A DNA stretch of 64,000 nt from Streptomyces sp. Isolate_45 (GCF_024721315.2 NZ_JANFAK020000020.1:1-64000); one strand, 5' to 3'; counted from the first letter of the stretch, positions 24,001 through 42,300 are shown. Notes: generated by a model not told the origin, from the letters alone. A program made the numbers and translations.

Positions 24001-27000
24001 GATCAGCACGGCGCCGCCGACGGTGAGCGGGGTGAACAGGGCGGTGACGGTGAGGTCGAAGGAGACCGGCGAGTGCAGCAGCGCGAGGCCGGCCGCGCCG
24101 GCGTAGGCGCTGCCCGCCCAGCCGAGGTAGTCGACCACCGAGCGGTGCTCGACGACGACGCCCTTGGGCCGGCCGGTGGAGCCGGAGGTGTAGATGACGT
24201 AGGCGGGGTGGGCCGGGTCGGGCCGGCCGGTGGGCGCGGTGGCGGGGCCGGCCGCGATGGCCGCGGCGGTCGGCGCGTCGTCGACGACGATCCGCTCGAC
24301 GTCCGAGGCCGGGAGGGCGGCGGCGGCCGACCGGGTGGTCACCAGCAGGCGGGGGGCGGCGTCCTGGAGGAGGTAGGAGATCCGTTCCTGCGGGTACGCC
24401 GGATCGACCGGTACGTACGCGGCGCCGGACTTGAGGACGGCGAGCAGGGTCACGACCAGTTCGGCGGAGCGCTCCATGGCGACCGCGACCAGTTCCCCGG
24501 GGCCCGCTCCCCGGGCGGTCAGTGCGTGGGCGAGCCGGTCGGCCCGCTCGTCGAGTTCGGCGTAGCCGACCTCCAGGGCGCCGTCGACGAGCGCGACGGC
24601 GTGCGGGGTGCGGGCCGCCTGGGCGGCGATCAGCTCGTGGACGAGGGCGTCGGCGACGGGGACGACCGGTCCGGCGGAGCCGGAGGTCAGCTCCCGGGTC
24701 TCGGCGTCGTCCAGCAGGGCCAGCCGGCCCACGGGGGTGTGCGGGGCGGTGGCCACGGCCTCCAGCACCCGGCGCAGCTGCCGGGTCGCGGAGGAGACGA
24801 GCCGCTCGTCGAGCAGGTCGGGGCGGTAGTACCAGTTGAGGACGAGGCGCTGCTCGTCCTGCATCACCACCATGCCCAGCGGGTAGTGGTTGTCGCCCTT
24901 GGTGTCGACCTCGGACAGCGTCAGGCCGTGCACGGGCTCCCCCGAGCCGGGCTCCGCCGGGAAGTTCTCGAAGACGACGGCGGTGTCGAACAGAGTGCCG
25001 AGACCTGCGAGTTCCTGCAGGTCGGACAGGCCGAGGTGATGGTAGGCGAGCAGGTCGACCCGCTGGGCCTGGACCCGGGAGAGGGTGTCCGTCAGCGAAG
25101 CCGCGGGGTCGACGCGGACCCGTACGGGCACGGTGTTGCTGAAGAGACCGACCATCGACTCGACGCCGGCCAGCTCCGGCGGACGGCCGGAGACCGTCTC
25201 ACCGAACAGGACGTCGTCGCGACCGGTGAGAGCGGCGAGCACGACACCCCAGGCGCCCTGCACCACGGCATTCATGGTGAGGCCGTGCGCACGGGCGGTC
25301 GCGGTGAGGGCGGCGGTCAGCCCGGCCGGCAGTTCGTCCACGATCCGGCCGGGCAGGGCCGCGGCGTGCCCGGCGGCACCGGGTGCGACCAGCGTCGGCT
25401 CCCGCACCCCGGCCAGTGCCGTGCGCCAGGCCTCCTCCGCCTCGGTACGGTCCTGGCCCGCCAGCCAGGTCAGGTAGTCCTTGTACGGGACGACCTCCGG
25501 CAGGGCGGACACGTCGCCGCGACTCCCGTACAGCTCGAAGAGCTCCCCGGCGAGCACCGGCGCGGACCAGCCGTCGAGCAGCAGGTGGTGGGCGGCGAAC
25601 AGCAGGCGGTGCCGGTCGGTGCCGAGCTTGATCAGGGTGAAGCGGAGCAGCGGCGGGTGCTCGGGGTCGAATCGGCGGGAGCGCTCCTGGACCAGCAGCC
25701 GGTCCAGTTCGGCCTGCTGTTCCACCTGCGCGAGGTGGCTCAGGTCGGTCTCGTTCCAGGGGAGCGCCACCTCGGCCGGCACGAGCTGGACGGGAACGCC
25801 GTCCGCCGTGCGGTGGAAGCAGGACCGCAGGCTGGCGTGCCGGGACAGCAGCCCGGCCACGGCGGCGCGCAGAGCCGCCGTGTCGAGTACGCCGCGCACG
25901 TCCAGGGCGAGCCTGGTGATGTAGACGTCCTCGGCCCGCTGGTCGTACTCGGTGTGGAAGAGCAGGCCCTCCTGGAGCGGGGACAGCGGCAGGACGTCGG
26001 TCAGGTGCGGCTGCGCCGCTTCCAGCCGGCCGATCTCCGCCTGCGTGAGGGACACGAGCGGAAGGTCCGACGGGACGAGCCCGCCGACGCCCTCGGGCCG
26101 GTCGGCGCAGGCCACCAGGGCGCGCAGGGCGACGAACCAGGCGTCGGCGAGGCGGCGCACCTCGTCCTCGGTGAGCAGGGCGCCCGGCCAGGTCCAGGTC
26201 ACGGTGAGGCGCGGGCCGTCGGCGTGGGTCTCGGAGACGGCGTTGGCGGTGAGGGTGTAGGGGAGGGGGGTGGCGCCGTCGGCGCCACCACCGAGGCCGC
26301 CGTCCTGGCCGTCGTCACCGGTTCCGCCGATGCGGCCCAGGTAGTTGAAGCCGATCTGCGGTTCGGCGAACTTCCCGAGGGCCACGGCGGTGCGCGGGTT
26401 GAGGTGGCGCAACAACCCGAAGCCGATGCCGTTGTCGGGTATGGCGCGCAGTTGTTCCTTGACCGCCTTGAGGGCGGTGACGAGGGCGGGTCCGCCCGCG
26501 GGCAGTTCGGCGGCTGGGACCTCTCCCGGGTCGAGGCGCACCGGGTAGAGGCTGGTGAACCAGCCGACCGTGCGGGACAGGTCGGCGCCTTCGAGGATGT
26601 CCTCGCGGCCGTGGCCCTCCAGGCCGACCAGCACGGAGGAGCCCTCGCCCCGGCCCAGGGACCGGCGCCAGCCGGCGACGGCGACGGCGAGCGCGGTGAG
26701 CAGGACGTCGTTGATCTGCGCGTTGAAGGCGGCCGGCACCCGGCCCAGCAGCGTCTCGGTCACCTCCGCGGGCAGCCTCAGGGTGAGGTGTCCGGCGGTG
26801 TCGAGGGTGTCGCTCCCGTCCAGCGGACGTTCGGTCAGGAGCGGGTCGGCGCCGGACAGGATGCCTCGCCACAAGGGGAGTTCACGGATGCGGGCGGGTT
26901 CGGAGGCCGCCGCGGCGAGGTGCTGCGACCAGCGGCGGAAGGAGGTGCCGACGGGTTCGGGGGTGAAGGTGGCACCTGCGGCGGCGGCCTCCAGCGCGGC

Positions 27001-30000
27001 CGCCATCTCCGGCAGCAGGATGCGCCAGGACACTCCGTCCACCGACAGGTGGTGGATGACGAGCAGCAGGCGGCCGGGGAGGTCGGCGCCGGAGTCGAAC
27101 CAGACGGCCTGCACCATCCGGCCGCGTTCGGGGGCCAGGCGTCCCTGGGCGGCGGCGAACTCCCGCTCCGTGAGGGCGCGCAGGGCGTCGGCGTCGAGGC
27201 CTGAGGCGTCGACGCGGTGGAGGGATTCGGCGGCGGCGACGGTACCGGCCGGGGTGATCTCCAGGGTCCACTCGTCGATGTCGTCGATGCGGGTGAGCCG
27301 CAGCCGCAGCGCGTCGTGGTGGTCGATGAAGGTCTGGAGCACGGCGGTGATCCGGGACGTGTCGAGCCCCGCGGGTACGGGCAGCGGCATCGCCTGGTTG
27401 AACGCGTCGACGGGGCCGCTGTGTTCGCTGAACCAGTGGATGATCGGGGTCAGCGGGACTCCGCCGACGCCGTCGGAGGGGGCGCGGCGCCGGCGCTGGG
27501 CGCCGGTGGTCTCGGTCGCGACGGCGGCGACGGCCTCGACGGTCTTGTGGGTGAACACGTCGCGCGGGGTGAACCGCAGCCCGGCCTTGCGGGCACGGCT
27601 GATCAGCTGGATGGAGGCGATGCTGTCGCCGCCGAGCTCGAAGAAGCTCTGGTCCGCGCCGACCCGGTCCACGCCGAGGACCTCGGCGAAGAGCCCGCAC
27701 AGCAGTTCCTCGCGGGCGTTGGCGGGGGCCCGGCCCTCGGAGACGGTGAACTCGGGGGCGGGCAGTGCCTTGCGGTCCAACTTGCCGTTGACCATCAGCG
27801 GTAGCGCGTCGAGCGTGATGACGACCGCCGGGACCATGTACTCGGGCAGCAGGGCGGCGAGGTGGGCGCGCAGGGCATCGCCGTCGACGGTGCGGCCCGC
27901 GGCGGGGACGGCGTAGGCCACGAGCTGTTTCACGCCCGGCTGCGCCTCGTGCACGGTCACGGCCGCCCGGTCCACGCTCTCGTGGCGGGCCAGCGCGCTC
28001 TCGATCTCGCCGGGCTCGATGCGGAAGCCGCGTACCTTGACCTGGTCGTCGGCGCGGCCGACGAACTCGAACTGGCCGTCCTCGCGGAGCCGTACGAGGT
28101 CACCGGTGCGGTACATCCGCTCGCCCGGGGTCCCGTACGGATTGGCGACGAACCGCTCCGCGGTCAGGCCGGCACGCCGGAGGTAGCCGCGGGCCAGGCC
28201 GGCGCCCGCCACGTACAGCTCGCCGGCGGCCCCCTGCGGGACCAGCCGCAGCGCACCGTCCAGGACGTAGGCGCGGGTGCCCCGCACCGGGGCGCCGATC
28301 GGCGGGGTCGTTCCGGTGGCCTCCAGCGGGGTGCTGATCGACACCGCGACGGTGGACTCGGTGGGTCCGTACGCGTTGACCATGCGCCGGCCGGGCGCCC
28401 AGCGCGCGACGAGGTCGGCCGAGGTGGCGTCGCCGCCGACGATGAGGCAGGCGAAACCGGGGAGGTCCGCGGCGGGGACGCTGGCCAGCGCGGCCGGCGG
28501 GATCAGGGCGTGGGTCACCCCGCGCGCCGCGATGACCTCGGCGAGCGGCTCGCCCGCGAGCGGTCCGGGCTCGGGCACCACGAGGGCGGCGCCGGAGGTC
28601 AGCGTCATGCACAGCTCCAGCACCGAGGCGTCGAAGCTCGGGGACGAGAACTGCAGGACACGGCTGTCGGTGTCGACGGCGAACCGCTCGCGCTCGGTCG
28701 CCGCGAAGGCCGCGAGACCGGTGTGGGTGACGACGACGCCCTTGGGGACGCCGGTCGAACCGGAGGTGTAGATCAGGTAGGCGGGTGAGTCGACCGACAC
28801 CGGACCGGCGGGGCGGACGCCCTGGACGGTCGGCTCGGGAGCGCCGTCGAGCAGCACAACCCGGGTGCCCGGCGAAGGGGGCAGCGCGGCCGCGTACGCG
28901 GTGGTGGTGAGCACCGCCGCAGGGCGCGCGTCCTCGAACATGAACGCGATGCGGTCGGCGGGGTAGTCGGGGTCCACCGGCAGGTAGGCGGCGCCCGCCT
29001 TCATCACCGCGAGCGAACCGACGACGGACTCCACGGAGCGGCCGAGGACGAGCGCCACGACCTGCTCGGGACCGGTGCCCCCGGCGGCCAGTCGCGCCGC
29101 CAGTTCGTCGGTGCGCGCGTCGAGTTCCGCGTAGGTGAGGGAGAGACCGGCCGACTCGACGGCGACCGCGTCGGGGGTGCGTGCGACCTGGGCGGCGAAC
29201 AGCTCGGGGAAGGTGGCGGGTGCCACCGTCTCCGCCGCGGTGGCGCGGCCCGCGGACAGCACGTTCCGCTCGGCGGCCGTGAGCAGGTCCAGGCCGGCGA
29301 CGGTGCGCCCGAGGTCCTTCGCCAGCGTCTGCAGCAGCCGGACCAGGCGGCCGCCGACGGCTTCGACCTGCTCCAGGTCGAAGAGGTCGGGGCGGTAGTT
29401 GAGCAGCAGCCGGAGCCTGCCCTCGTGGACGTGCGAGACGAGGCAGATCGGGTAGTGGTTGGCGTCCAGGACGTCGAAGCCGTCGATGCTCAGGCCGCCC
29501 GCGAGGTCCCGCAGGCCCTGCAGGTCGAACGGGAAGTTCTCGAACGCGACGTAGGTGTCGAAGAGTTCGGAATGTCCCGAGAGCCGGAGGATGTCGCGCA
29601 TCCCCGTGTGCTGGTGGCCCATCATCTCCAGGTGCTCGCTCTGGAGCCCGGCCAGTACGGTGCGCAGCGGGTCGGCGCCGCGCAGCCGCACGCGGACGGG
29701 CAGGGTGTTGATGAGCATGCCGACCATGCGTTCCACGCCGGGCACCTCGGGCGGGCGGCCGGAGACGACGGTGCCGAAGACCACGTCGTCGCGGCCGGTC
29801 AGTACCGACAGCAGCAGCGCCCAGGCACCGTGCACGGCGCTGGAGAAGGTCAGGTCGTTGGCGCGCAGTCGGGCGGAGAGCGCCTCGGTGTCCTCGGTGG
29901 AGAGTTCCAGGACGAGCTGTTCGGGGTGGACGACCTCGCGGGCCGGGTCCGAGGGGACCAGCCGGGTGGGGGCGTCGATGCCGGCGAGTGCCCGGCGCCA

Positions 30001-30591
30001 GGCGTCCTCGGAGCCCTTCTTGTCCTGCCGGGCGAGGTGGGCGAGGTGGTTGCGGAACGGGGTGACGGGCGGCAGGACGGAGGGGTCTCCGCCGTTGCCG
30101 TACACCTCGAAGAGCTCGCCGAGCAGCACCGAGGTCGACCAGCCGTCGAGCAGGATGTGGTGGAAGGTGATGAGGAGCCGGTGGGCGTCGTCCGCGAGCC
30201 GCACCAGCCGGAAGCGCATCAGTGGGGGCCGGGCCGGGTCGAAGGGGTGGGCCTTCTCCTCGGCCTGGACGCGCCGCAGCGCGTCCTCCCGGGCGGCGTC
30301 GTCCGGGCCGCGCAGGTCGGTCTCCTGCCAGGGCACCTCGACGTCCCGGGAGACGACCTGCACCGGCCTGCTCTGCTTGGGGTGCAGGAAGCCGACGCGG
30401 AGGTTGGCGTGGCGGTCCAGCAGTGCCTGGGCGGTGGTGCGCAGCGTGGCGGCGTCGAGCTCGCCGCCGAGGTCGAGCACGACCTGGACGGTGTAGACGT
30501 CGTTGCCGCTCTCGTCGTACAGCGCGTGGAAGAGCAGCCCCTCCTGGAGCGGCGACAGCGGAAGGATGTCCTCAGGACCCGACTTCGACAT
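15070..30591 (-). CDS. NRPS B: four modules (modules 3-6)
   Basis: Nonribosomal peptide synthetase of 5173 aa, the middle gene of the NRPS operon. Approximate domain order: C 8-440, A 460-960, T 960-1030, E 1040-1520; C 1535-1970, A 1985-2480, T 2490-2560; C 2575-3005, A 3020-3540, T 3550-3620, degenerate E 3640-4105; C 4120-4545, T 4595-4665, E 4680-5155. There is no TE and the protein ends right after an epimerase, so the chain must pass to the DCL-type C domain that opens NRPS C. The ATG follows the upstream TAA directly (TAAATG), with GGAGG 9 nt upstream inside the previous gene. Two oddities: one epimerase lacks catalytic residues, and the last module lacks an A domain. Confidence 0.95.
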   Translation of the reverse strand: MSKSGPEDILPLSPLQEGLLFHALYDESGNDVYTVQVVLDLGGELDAATLRTTAQALLDRHANLRVGFLHPKQSRPVQVVSRDVEVPWQETDLRGPDDAAREDALRRVQAEEKAHPFDPARPPLMRFRLVRLADDAHRLLITFHHILLDGWSTSVLLGELFEVYGNGGDPSVLPPVTPFRNHLAHLARQDKKGSEDAWRRALAGIDAPTRLVPSDPAREVVHPEQLVLELSTEDTEALSARLRANDLTFSSAVHGAWALLLSVLTGRDDVVFGTVVSGRPPEVPGVERMVGMLINTLPVRVRLRGADPLRTVLAGLQSEHLEMMGHQHTGMRDILRLSGHSELFDTYVAFENFPFDLQGLRDLAGGLSIDGFDVLDANHYPICLVSHVHEGRLRLLLNYRPDLFDLEQVEAVGGRLVRLLQTLAKDLGRTVAGLDLLTAAERNVLSAGRATAAETVAPATFPELFAAQVARTPDAVAVESAGLSLTYAELDARTDELAARLAAGGTGPEQVVALVLGRSVESVVGSLAVMKAGAAYLPVDPDYPADRIAFMFEDARPAAVLTTTAYAAALPPSPGTRVVLLDGAPEPTVQGVRPAGPVSVDSPAYLIYTSGSTGVPKGVVVTHTGLAAFAATERERFAVDTDSRVLQFSSPSFDASVLELCMTLTSGAALVVPEPGPLAGEPLAEVIAARGVTHALIPPAALASVPAADLPGFACLIVGGDATSADLVARWAPGRRMVNAYGPTESTVAVSISTPLEATGTTPPIGAPVRGTRAYVLDGALRLVPQGAAGELYVAGAGLARGYLRRAGLTAERFVANPYGTPGERMYRTGDLVRLREDGQFEFVGRADDQVKVRGFRIEPGEIESALARHESVDRAAVTVHEAQPGVKQLVAYAVPAAGRTVDGDALRAHLAALLPEYMVPAVVITLDALPLMVNGKLDRKALPAPEFTVSEGRAPANAREELLCGLFAEVLGVDRVGADQSFFELGGDSIASIQLISRARKAGLRFTPRDVFTHKTVEAVAAVATETTGAQRRRRAPSDGVGGVPLTPIIHWFSEHSGPVDAFNQAMPLPVPAGLDTSRITAVLQTFIDHHDALRLRLTRIDDIDEWTLEITPAGTVAAAESLHRVDASGLDADALRALTEREFAAAQGRLAPERGRMVQAVWFDSGADLPGRLLLVIHHLSVDGVSWRILLPEMAAALEAAAAGATFTPEPVGTSFRRWSQHLAAAASEPARIRELPLWRGILSGADPLLTERPLDGSDTLDTAGHLTLRLPAEVTETLLGRVPAAFNAQINDVLLTALAVAVAGWRRSLGRGEGSSVLVGLEGHGREDILEGADLSRTVGWFTSLYPVRLDPGEVPAAELPAGGPALVTALKAVKEQLRAIPDNGIGFGLLRHLNPRTAVALGKFAEPQIGFNYLGRIGGTGDDGQDGGLGGGADGATPLPYTLTANAVSETHADGPRLTVTWTWPGALLTEDEVRRLADAWFVALRALVACADRPEGVGGLVPSDLPLVSLTQAEIGRLEAAQPHLTDVLPLSPLQEGLLFHTEYDQRAEDVYITRLALDVRGVLDTAALRAAVAGLLSRHASLRSCFHRTADGVPVQLVPAEVALPWNETDLSHLAQVEQQAELDRLLVQERSRRFDPEHPPLLRFTLIKLGTDRHRLLFAAHHLLLDGWSAPVLAGELFELYGSRGDVSALPEVVPYKDYLTWLAGQDRTEAEEAWRTALAGVREPTLVAPGAAGHAAALPGRIVDELPAGLTAALTATARAHGLTMNAVVQGAWGVVLAALTGRDDVLFGETVSGRPPELAGVESMVGLFSNTVPVRVRVDPAASLTDTLSRVQAQRVDLLAYHHLGLSDLQELAGLGTLFDTAVVFENFPAEPGSGEPVHGLTLSEVDTKGDNHYPLGMVVMQDEQRLVLNWYYRPDLLDERLVSSATRQLRRVLEAVATAPHTPVGRLALLDDAETRELTSGSAGPVVPVADALVHELIAAQAARTPHAVALVDGALEVGYAELDERADRLAHALTARGAGPGELVAVAMERSAELVVTLLAVLKSGAAYVPVDPAYPQERISYLLQDAAPRLLVTTRSAAAALPASDVERIVVDDAPTAAAIAAGPATAPTGRPDPAHPAYVIYTSGSTGRPKGVVVEHRSVVDYLGWAGSAYAGAAGLALLHSPVSFDLTVTALFTPLTVGGAVLISALEESAGLSARLATTPVTFMKATPSHLPLLGALPAAYSPATELLLGGEALLGEALAGWRERHPDATVWNVYGPTEATVNATEFRVEPGTALAPGPVPMGRPQGNVRAYVLDAALRPVPAGVAGELYLAGPCLARGYLGRPALTSERFTADPYGPAGERMYRTGDVARRLADGNLVFVGRADDQVKIRGHRVELGEVSAAVAALPAVVAQAVIVRDGGENGARLLAYAVPAAGTAPTGTELRDRLAATLPEHMVPEAVVVLDELPLTVNGKLDRAALPEPEFAAATTRLPRSPQEEILCALFAQVLDLPGAGVDDDFFELGGNSLSAVRLLSRVRSAFGSEVDVRAVFEAPTPARLAALMVHGDSARPGPTAGPRPQEIPLSSAQRRLWFLGRLEGPSGSYNIPIGIRLTGTLDPEALREAVADVVTRHESLRTVFPDTAGKPRQHVLTAAEAAVAVAPETVRTTPHELDGELRRAAARGFDLAVEPPLRATLFIVSDTEHVLLLTVHHIASDGWSNAPLARDLSAAYAARSAGRTPDFTPLRVQYADYTLWQRELLGDADDPESLAARQLAFWQRTLAGAPAQLSLPTDRPRPEEMTADGATVGFTLDAALHGRLAALARTHQVSLFMVAQAALAGLLTRLGSGTDIPVGTAVAGRADEALEDLVGFFVNTLVLRTDTSGDPSFTELLRRVRATDLAAYAHQDLPFERLVDQLGPDVRTLAHTPLFQVFLAFQNNAAPRLELPGLTVSPADIELTSAKTDLGIELTEVFDADGGHAGLRGLISYRTDLFDRSTVESVAARYAALLDAVTVDPEATISRVELLGAAELTEVLTTRNDTARAVPAATFPVLFEERASATPDAVALVAGPTELTYAELNARANRWAHWLIDRGVGPEQRVAVAVPRSADWLAITLGVLKAGATHLPVDPGYPADRIAHIVEDARPALVLTTGETVGRLALPGSVPVVPVDAPPVRAEADAAPATDPTDADRTHPLGPDHPAYVIYTSGSTGRPKGVLVTHRGIAGLAGSHAENFGIGPDSRILQAVSPSFDVSMADLAMTLLTGAALVIAPGNTSPAGEELAALIDGHRVSHLQITAGVLATLPRTELPTLGTLAVGGEPCPPAQVAHWSRGRRLLNVYGPSEATVCSTMSRPQTGEVHPPIGTPLWNTRVYVLDAFLRPVPDGVTGELHIAGDGLARGYLGLPALTSERFVAHPFGAPGERLYRTGDLVRWNADGQLEFAGRADDQVKVRGFRIELGEIEAALTLHPGIDHAAVSVHEDAAGRKQLAAYVVPADTTGGGTTTQALRDHLAGLLPDHMVPASYTALDALPLSSNGKVDRKALPEPDLGAREEGREPADEKETLLCELIRDLLGVERVGVEDSFFELGGDSIVSIQLVSRALEAGLEFTAADVLRHRTVADLAAAAVRSGDTVEEQATTDGTGTGIGEVPLSPAAHALRERGGPAAHSITTVTLTLPPDSDEPRLVRVLQALLDHHDALRLKLTRRAGNLVWNLETRPRTEADAASLLSRVDVGEADADALGALLAAHTGSIRAAVAPEDGAVFRAVWFDGGPGGEHRLLLAVHTLAADQASWQVLAADLRTAWAAVTAGAPVLLPPVTTSYKAWAEDTAVAATAPELVDELPVWTEILGAGTAPLTPHAPDPRRDTAGTVRHVEVSFSPSESRALLESVPQAFATDVQDVLLGALTAAVGEWRAHLGREGGTGVLVALEDDGRGRGPALARTVGHLTTVRPVRLGGDGAGAGVGARVKQVKEQLAALPDGGSGHGLLRYLNPQTVPLLAALGAPQVRFAYHGRFDAPLADGSVPFGAAGAVRAVPGEDPNMPVVHPLDVTVRVDEDGGELRLTARWAWPDALFGEGDVPGLARAWQDALRALLADAGRSGGRSPSDFPLVRLEQRDIDLLERDGRELADVLPLGPLQEGLLFHSLYDRRDQDVYTVQFGLDLEGEPSTRVLRAAVGALLARHANLRAGFAYEGLSRPVQFVPAGVDVPWTERDLADLTDGERTAEVATVMREARSERFDPTRPPLLRCTLLRLGGGRARLVLTFHHLLLDGWSTPILLDELMRLYASGGDPAGLPEARPYAGYLDWVGRQDRAASERAWREVLDPAVEPTLLVHADPDRAAVPTEKLSVTFGGELVAGLTALAGRHGTTMNTVVQAAWGLLLSRLTGRRDVVFGATVSGRPPEVPGIERMVGLFINTVPVRVVHRTGEPAEALLSRLWNQQVDLTPHQHIRLVDLQRTVGKGELFDTLLVFQNVPADGAGFGGDADRVRAVDLEMNDATHYPLTLDAGLSGDQLHCGLGYRPDLFTKAEAETVAQGLREVLEALAAGLPAQAAPGDDPLTAWWSGIRARSAPRAAHEGPAGVGVGVGVEEVTADGGAAAAASREAVLAGLFAELLGVPEVGPDDDFFALGGDSIVSIQLAGRARKAGLLISLRDVFKNKTVRALARIAREDEERAPEAPEDAIGELALTPVMLDLYERGGPTDAVHQAALLQLPADCTRERLAATLQAVVDHHDTLRSRIVTGPGGRRLDIAPRGAVDAAALLSRTDIADVPRQDLLGVVAATQNRVQAELSPADGAVVRAVWFDAGPDRPGRLLVLVHHLAVDGVSWRVLQEDLASAWQALSEGREPRLEPVGTSFRRWSSVLEQQALSPARSGELDLWRTVLATADPLLSHRPLDPARDVVATARQLTVTLPDEVAGPLLGRVPAVFNAAVDEVLLTGLALAVARWRADRGTDAGTAVLVGLEGHGREEIADGIDLSRTVGWFTSLYPVAVDPGTPPGREPWPAGADLGTALKRVKEQLRAVPDKGIGYGLLRHLNPETRALLAGRPEPQIGFNYLGRFGAVDEAATRSDDWTAPPEATETLGSGGDDVRPLSHAVGLSAVAQDRPDGVRLVAIWSWPGELFEEPEIRGLARLWFRALEALTEFAARPEAGGLTPSDLSLLELSQDEIDEFESDLS
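15111..18249 (-). other. NRPS module 6: C-T-E with no adenylation domain
   Basis: DCL-type C domain ([20 protein letters not shown]), then a short, low-complexity linker in place of an A domain, then a T domain ([13 protein letters not shown]) and an intact epimerase ([16 protein letters not shown]). It mirrors module 7 at the start of the next protein, so two A-less C-T-E modules meet across the NRPS B/C junction. Confidence 0.8.
16843..16866. repeat. GACCCC hexamer x4 in the linker that replaces the module 6 A domain
   Basis: Four tandem copies of a 6-bp unit encode alternating Gly-Val (GVGVGVGV) between the C and T domains of module 6. It lies exactly where the adenylation domain is missing, so it may mark an old deletion or recombination scar. 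Slippage-prone repeats are unusual inside NRPS genes. Confidence 0.8.
18276..22869 (-). other. NRPS module 5: C-A-T-E with degenerate epimerase
   Basis: LCL-type C domain ([20 protein letters not shown]), as expected after module 4, which has no epimerase. Pocket residues read D-V-A-Q-A-G-V-V-C-K; I cannot assign them. The T domain is [10 protein letters not shown]. In the epimerase, HHxxxDGxSW has become [16 protein letters not shown] has become EDDGRG, and VGWFTSL has become VGHLTTV. The domain is full length but lacks the second motif histidine, so it is probably inactive. The next C domain is nevertheless DCL-type. Confidence 0.8.
22911..25989 (-). other. NRPS module 4: C-A(Asp)-T
   Basis: DCL-type C domain (HHLLLDGWS). 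Pocket residues D-L-T-K-L-G-V-V-N-K resemble the aspartate codes of actinobacterial lipopeptide synthetases (D-L-T-K-L-G-A-V-N-K), so Asp is likely and Asn is possible. The T domain is [10 protein letters not shown]. There is no epimerase. With the Asn module, this residue is an obvious candidate target for the SyrP-like hydroxylase at 38389-39360. Confidence 0.75.
26031..30570 (-). other. NRPS module 3: C-A-T-E
   Basis: DCL-type C domain (HHILLDGWS), fitting its place after the module 2 epimerase. Pocket residues read D-A-L-L-I-G-A-V-A-K, not recognised; the character suggests a hydrophobic or aromatic side chain. The T domain is [10 protein letters not shown]. The epimerase is intact ([16 protein letters not shown]), so a D-residue is expected. 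Confidence 0.7.
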
Positions 30592-36897
<6,306 letters not shown>

Positions 36898-37096
36898 TCA
36901 CTCCGATTGAGTAGACGCTTCGATACCCGTAGAGAACCGCTCACCGGCCTTGTCGGCGGGGCGATGCGGCTCACACTACGAATCAACCGCGGGCGCACAT
37001 CGATCTCATGAAAAACTTCGATCCGCCGCCATCCGCATATCGAAGAATGCTCATCACGCTGTACAGGACGGCCCTGGAACCCTCGCCGGAGCAACG
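36898..37096 (-). promoter_or_regulatory. presumed promoter region of the NRPS operon
   Basis: About 200 bp lie between the terminator at 37097-37130 and the NRPS A start, and hold no ORF worth calling. Since the terminator separates the P450 from the NRPS genes, the promoter for the 36.6-kb NRPS transcript should be here. I see no convincing -35/-10 pair and no copy of the dyad found at 174 and 48184. Confidence 0.4.
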
Positions 37097-37130
37097 ACGA
37101 GTGCCCCGCTCGCGGGAGCGGGGCACTCGT
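37097..37130. terminator. strong hairpin terminator downstream of the first P450
   Basis: A perfect 15-bp inverted repeat (arms 37097-37111 and 37116-37130, left arm ACGAGTGCCCCGCTC) around a GCGG loop, 24 bp past the P450 stop. It separates the P450/hydroxylase/RHS transcript from the NRPS operon. Confidence 0.85.
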
Positions 37131-37153
37131 TTCGATCGGCCTGGCCGGGGGTT

Positions 37154-38386
37154 TTACCGGGCCGAACGCAGGGACACGGGCAGGCTGCTGTACCCGTGCA
37201 GGAAATTGGAGTGGATCGGCCGGGCGGGGCCGACGGGCACCGCCTCGGCGACATGGGTGCGCAGGGCGGTGAGCAGCGCGGCGATCTCGGCGCGGCCCAG
37301 ATAGGCGCCGAGGCAGAAGTGCGGACCGTAACCGAACGACACGTGCTTGTTGGGGGTCCGGCCCAGGTCGAACACCTCCGGGTCGCGGAACACCTCCTCG
37401 TCGTAGTTGGCCGAACTGTTCCAGAGGGTCACGACGTCCCCGGCACGGATCTGCCGCCCGCCGATGCCGACGTCCGTCAGGGCGCGGCGGCCGAAGTGCA
37501 TCGCGGGGGTCACCCAGCGCAGCACCTCCTCGACCGCGGTCTCGACGGAAACCTCCCCGGACTTCAGCCGCCGCCACTGGTCGGGGTGTTCGATGAGCTC
37601 GCGCATGGCGCAGATCATCGAGAGCCGGCTGGTCTCGTCGCCCCCGATGATGACGCTGTAGCAGTTGAAGACGATCTCCTGCTCGGTCAGCGGTTCGCCG
37701 TCGATGGTGGCGGTGGCCAGGACGCTCACCACGTCGTCGCGGGGATCGTCGCGCCGGTCCTCGGCCAGCTCCGAGAAGTACAGGAGCAGTTCGTTGCGCG
37801 CGACGAGCGCGTCCTCGGCCGACTGCTGCGCGTCCTCGGCGCTCAGGGCCTGTTTCGTCAGCGACAGCAGGTAGTCCCGGTCGGCGGCGGGGACACCGAG
37901 CAGGTCCGCGATGGTGGCCATCGGGATGTGCTCGGCGACGTCCTGCGCGAAGTCGCAGTCGCCGCGTGCCACCGCCTCCCGGACCAGCCGGTCGGCCCGC
38001 CGGCGCACTCCGTCGACGACGGGTTCCAGTACGCGCGGCGAGAAGGCCTTGAGCAGCAGGTTGCGCAGCTCGCGGTGGCGGCGGCCGTCCGTGACCGCCA
38101 GCATCCGGCCCGCCGCCGAATCCCCGCCTTCGAGGAGGGTGGCCAGGACGTTGCCCCGCTCCGAGGTGAACCGCTTGTTGTCGCGGTAGACGTCCATGAC
38201 GTCGTGGTAGCGGGACAGCACCCAGAATCCGGGGACCTCGCGGCCTTCGACGGGATGCCAGTGGACGGGGCTCTCGGAGCGGAACCGGCGCCACAGCGGT
38301 ACCAGTTCGTCCTTCCGGTCGTGGAAGGTCCGCGGGTCCGTGAGGTCGATGTCGGTCAGCGGTTGCGCCGCGGTGGCCGTGGCCAT
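37154..38386 (-). CDS. cytochrome P450 (first of two)
   Basis: A 410-aa class I bacterial P450, soluble, needing ferredoxin and a reductase from elsewhere. Visible motifs: I-helix oxygen-activation motif GGDETSR, K-helix ExxR in EEVLRW, and haem-binding loop FGYGPHFCLG with the Cys ligand. The start MATATAAQPLTD at 38386 lies 2 bp after the hydroxylase stop, so the two genes are probably translationally coupled; a longer frame to 38503 would overlap the hydroxylase and is rejected. P450s of this general type often hydroxylate amino acids held on NRPS carrier proteins (family knowledge). Acting on this peptide is inference from position. Confidence 0.93.
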   Translation of the reverse strand: MATATAAQPLTDIDLTDPRTFHDRKDELVPLWRRFRSESPVHWHPVEGREVPGFWVLSRYHDVMDVYRDNKRFTSERGNVLATLLEGGDSAAGRMLAVTDGRRHRELRNLLLKAFSPRVLEPVVDGVRRRADRLVREAVARGDCDFAQDVAEHIPMATIADLLGVPAADRDYLLSLTKQALSAEDAQQSAEDALVARNELLLYFSELAEDRRDDPRDDVVSVLATATIDGEPLTEQEIVFNCYSVIIGGDETSRLSMICAMRELIEHPDQWRRLKSGEVSVETAVEEVLRWVTPAMHFGRRALTDVGIGGRQIRAGDVVTLWNSSANYDEEVFRDPEVFDLGRTPNKHVSFGYGPHFCLGAYLGRAEIAALLTALRTHVAEAVPVGPARPIHSNFLHGYSSLPVSLRSAR

Positions 38387-38388
38387 GC

Positions 38389-39360
38389 CTATGCCGCCTT
38401 GCGCTGGGTCATCGCCACCAGCACCTTGCGGTCGCCGGTGAAGGGTCGACGGCCGTGCGAGGTGAGGATGTTGTCGATCATCAGGAGATCGCCGGTCCCC
38501 CACGTCTCGGCCAGCACGGTCCGGTCGTAGACGCCGAGGACGGTGTCGATCTCGTCCGCGGTGATCGGGGTGCCGTCGCCGTAGTAGGCGTTGCGCGGCA
38601 GACCGTCCTCGCCGCAGATCTCCAGCAGCCCCTCTCGGACGGCCTCCGGCAGGGCGTTGACGTGGAACAGGTGGGCCTGGTTGAACCAGACCTTCTGTCC
38701 GGTGACGGGGTGCACCATGACCGCCTCGCGCCGCTGGCGGGTGCGCAGTACGTCACCGTCCCAGTCGGTCTGGATGTTGTGGTCGGCGCAGTAGCTCTCG
38801 ACGTAACCCTTGTCGTCGCTCTGGAAACCCTCCTGCCACGACAGGCCCATGCCCGTGCGGTAGGTACGGGTGTAGAGGACGCCCTTCTCCTCGAAGCGGC
38901 GCACGAGGCCGGCCGGGAGCTTGCCGAGGACGGCGGCGCTGTCGGCGACCGGGGTCTCGCCCCCGCTCCGCGCGGCGAGCGCGCAGAAGAAGAAGAGGTT
39001 GTGCGGCCAGTTCTCCGAGTAGGCGCTCTCGTTGTGCTGCGGAATGCTCTGGTCGGCCGGGTACTCGGTGGAGGTGTACACCTTGCCGGTGACCCGGCTG
39101 CGCGGCGTGGAGCGCTCGTTGTAGTCGAGGGTCCGGCCGCCGACCTCCTCGGCGATCTCGGCGAGTTCCGACTGCTGGACGAGGCCGCTGTCCTTCACCA
39201 TCACGGCGGCGTGCTCGTACATCGCGGAACGCAGGGCCTGCGCGTTGGCCGTGAACCAGGCCCGGTGGTCGCTTCCCGCCCGCGGGCGGACCCGGACCAG
39301 GCGCGAGCCGTTGGTCTCCAGGACTTCGGTGTCGGCGTCGGTAAAGGGCGTCTTCATCAT
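38389..39360 (-). CDS. TauD/TfdA-family (SyrP-like) Fe(II)/2-oxoglutarate hydroxylase
   Basis: A 323-aa non-haem iron dioxygenase. The facial triad is visible as HNE (PQHNESAYSENWPHNLFF, around residues 107-125) with a distal His in SHGRRPF near the C-terminus; the Arg there suits 2-oxoglutarate binding. The HNE form of the HxD/E motif is typical of SyrP-type enzymes, which beta-hydroxylate aspartate on NRPS carrier proteins. The Asn (module 2) or Asp (module 4) residue is a natural substrate, but this is inference. The start overlaps the RHS stop by 4 bp, with two ATGs in tandem; GGAG stands 5 nt before the first and 8 nt before the second, so M1 or M2 could be used. Confidence 0.9.
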   Translation of the reverse strand: MMKTPFTDADTEVLETNGSRLVRVRPRAGSDHRAWFTANAQALRSAMYEHAAVMVKDSGLVQQSELAEIAEEVGGRTLDYNERSTPRSRVTGKVYTSTEYPADQSIPQHNESAYSENWPHNLFFFCALAARSGGETPVADSAAVLGKLPAGLVRRFEEKGVLYTRTYRTGMGLSWQEGFQSDDKGYVESYCADHNIQTDWDGDVLRTRQRREAVMVHPVTGQKVWFNQAHLFHVNALPEAVREGLLEICGEDGLPRNAYYGDGTPITADEIDTVLGVYDRTVLAETWGTGDLLMIDNILTSHGRRPFTGDRKVLVAMTQRKAA

Positions 39361-42300
39361 TCCTTCTCCACGTCCAGGCTGTAGCCGTCGATGCTCGTGT
39401 GGTTGACCGGGTCTCCGGCCGCGTACTCGTAGGGGTTGAGGAAGGGACCGGCCGCAACCGGGGCGGAGAACCGGCCGAGGGCGGGGTTGAACACCCGGGT
39501 GTCCAGGACGACTTCGTACAGCGCGCCCTGGTGTTCGGTGCCCACCTGGTACCGGCCGAGCCAGCCGTAGTCGTAGTCGCCGGGCAGGTTGTCGGGCAGC
39601 CGCCGCGGGTCGACGGTGCCGTCGGGGGCCAACGGCTCGCCGTTCAGGCCGAACCGGTGGAGGTCGCCGACCTGCCGGCCCTCGTCCGAGGTGACCAGGA
39701 GGATGTCGCCGCGGACGGTGGGCAGGCTCCAGGTGGTGCTGCCCGTCCGGTTCGCCGCTCCCTTCGCGGACAGGACCACCCCGCCGGGGAGCCCGATCAC
39801 GCGGGCCTGCACCCGCTTGTCGGTGCCCAGCACCAGGTCCGCGTCGGGGTTCGTCATGTCGGTGTGCCCGTACAGGTACTGCTGGGTATTGCCGCCGGAG
39901 GTCGCCCTGCGGGCCATCAGGTGGTCGCCGATGTCCTTGGTGTAGACGACGTCCGCCGCGCCGGGACCGGTCACGGAGGCACCGAGGTAGCGTTCCACCG
40001 CGTCCTGCCGCTGTGTCACCTTCCTGCCATCGCCGGCGTATCCGGTGAGGTGGCCGTTCGGGGCGTAGGTCCCGTCGCCGAAGGTGTTCCGGCCGGTGGT
40101 GGCGAGCAGCCGGTCGGCGTTGTCGTAGCAGTAGCCGGTGACCTGGGTGCCGGCCGCCGTACGGTCCGTGACCTCGACCACGTTGCCGTTGCTCCCGGCT
40201 TGCGGGCCGGTGCCCGCCGGGCAGCCGGCCGGCGTTGCGGCGGTGAAGTCACGGCCGTACTCGTGGCCGCCGATCCAGGCCTTGACCAGCCTGCCCGTGG
40301 CGTCGTACCGGAAGTCGGGTCCGCCGGGCAGACCGTCCCGGCCCGCGACCGATTCGTCGACGACCGTCCCGGACCGGGAGCGCGTGACCGCGGCGGGCAC
40401 GCTCGTGCCGTCCGCGAGGGTCCAGTTCTTGGCCGTGACGCGGCCGGCCCCGTCGCGGTCCACGGACAGCCGGGTGCCGTTGGCGTACCGGACCTGGCGC
40501 ACCGTGCCGGCGGCGTCGTACTCGGTGTCGGCCAGCTGCCTCCCATCCAGTGCGACCGAGAGGGTGCGTCCCGCCGTGTCGTACGCGGTACGCCTGACCT
40601 GCACGGCGTCGGCCTTGGACGGCGGGGTGACCCGTTCCTGAACGGTGCGGCCCGCCCGGTCGAGGAGCGTGTCGGTGCGCACGCCCTGGCCGTCGGTGTG
40701 GTGCACCGTGCGGCCGAGCAGGTCGACGGTGTTGACCAGGGAGTGGTCGCGCTGGACGGCCTTGAGGGTCAACGGGTCGCCCGCGTACGCGCTGTCGTAG
40801 TCGACGGTCCAGGCGTCGAGGCTGGAGTTCCCCGGCATGGACATCCCGGTGATGCGGCCCCGGGCGTCGTACCGGACACAGGTCCAGTCGGGTCCGCCGA
40901 AGGTCACGGCCACCGGCAGGCCGCGGGCGCCGAAGACGAACTTCTCGATCCGTGCCGTCCCGTCCGCCGCCGCGGGCAGTTGGACCGTCCTGGGCAGGCC
41001 GCGCTGGGGGGCCGGATCGTTCTCCTTGGTGCAGGGGTTGTCGGCGTTCTCCGTCGCCCCGTAGTAGGAGAAGACCTGCTTGGCTCCGTTGGGCTGGATC
41101 TTGCCCACGGGCCGGAAGAACTCGTCGAACTCGAAGCCGGTCCGCAGGGCCAGGCCCGCCGGGTCCGCGATGGAGGCCACGGGCAGACCGAATTCGTTGA
41201 GCCGGGTCGTCACGGTCCGGTGCGGTACCCCGTGCGAGTCCTCGCGTTCCGTGGTGATGCCCTCCGGACCGTACGCGGTGGTCTGTGCCGGGAGCCCGAC
41301 GCAGGCCGTGGGGGCGGGGAGCAGCGGACGCAGGTCCGGGCCGAAGCACTCCTGCGGTCCCGGTCCGTAGGTGCCGACGGGCATCCCGGACGGGTCGTGG
41401 ACGGTGGTCGTCAGCCGGCCGGCGGGGTCGGTCGCCGAGGCCTGCTGGTCGGCGGGGGTCCAGGTGAAGCGCCGGGTGCGCCGGGTCCCGTCGGTGTCGG
41501 AGAGGATCCGGCCCGCCGGGTCGTGGGTGACCTCGCGCGTCCAGCCCTGCGGAGTGCTCACCCCGGCGACCTGGAGGCGGGTGGTTCCCGCCCCGATCGT
41601 GTAGCTCCGCTGCGGGCGTCCGTCGGGGCGTCCGGGGGTGCCGGCGGGGTGCGGACCGGTCAGGCGCAGGGCCTCGGCGGTTCCGGGTCGGTAGTCGATC
41701 CGGTACCGGGAGGCCTCGTGGTCCCTGCGGGCGCGGTCGACGGCGACCCAGTCGGTGACGAGCGGGGGCCGGACCTCCGTGAGCAGGTGGTCGGTGGAGA
41801 AGCCGAGGTCGGTGGTCTCGCCGCCCGGGTTGAGGAAGCGGGCGAGCTTGCCGGAGCGGTAGACGAGCCGGGTCGTGCCGGCGCCGGGTACTCGGACGGC
41901 GCACACGTGACCGGCCGGGGCGCCGCTGTCCTCGCACTCCTCGCTGCCCGCGTAGAGGAAGGCGAGGCCGTCCTCCTCGGCGGCCGCGATGGCGGCCGCC
42001 GTGCCGTCGGTCCCGGCCTTCACCGGGGCGGTGTTCGTACGTGCGGCGGACTTCTTCCGGGCCGTGCCGGGCTGCTTCGGGACGCCGTCGGGGTTCCGGG
42101 GGACGGCGGGGGCCAGATCGGTCCGGCCGGTGGTCGCGGCCTTCAGGGAGGCCGCGGCGTCGGTGAGGGGGTCCGTCCGGGTGGCGGGGGCGTCGGTCCG
42201 GGTGGTGGGGGCGTCCGTCGCGCTGCCGGTGGCGGGTACGGCGGCCGGGGTCACCGTCCAACCCGGCGGCAGCACGGCACCCGACGGGCGGAGCCAGGAG

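Noticed and set aside
36898..37153. An MbtH-like gene between the P450 and NRPS A, where one is often found
   Set aside because: No short frame here has the NxEGQxSxWP-type sequence. The space holds a terminator and presumed promoter only. None was seen elsewhere in the window.
38387..38503. An N-terminal extension of the first P450
   Set aside because: It would overlap the hydroxylase coding sequence, and the added residues have no P450 character. MATATAAQ directly after the hydroxylase stop is the natural start.
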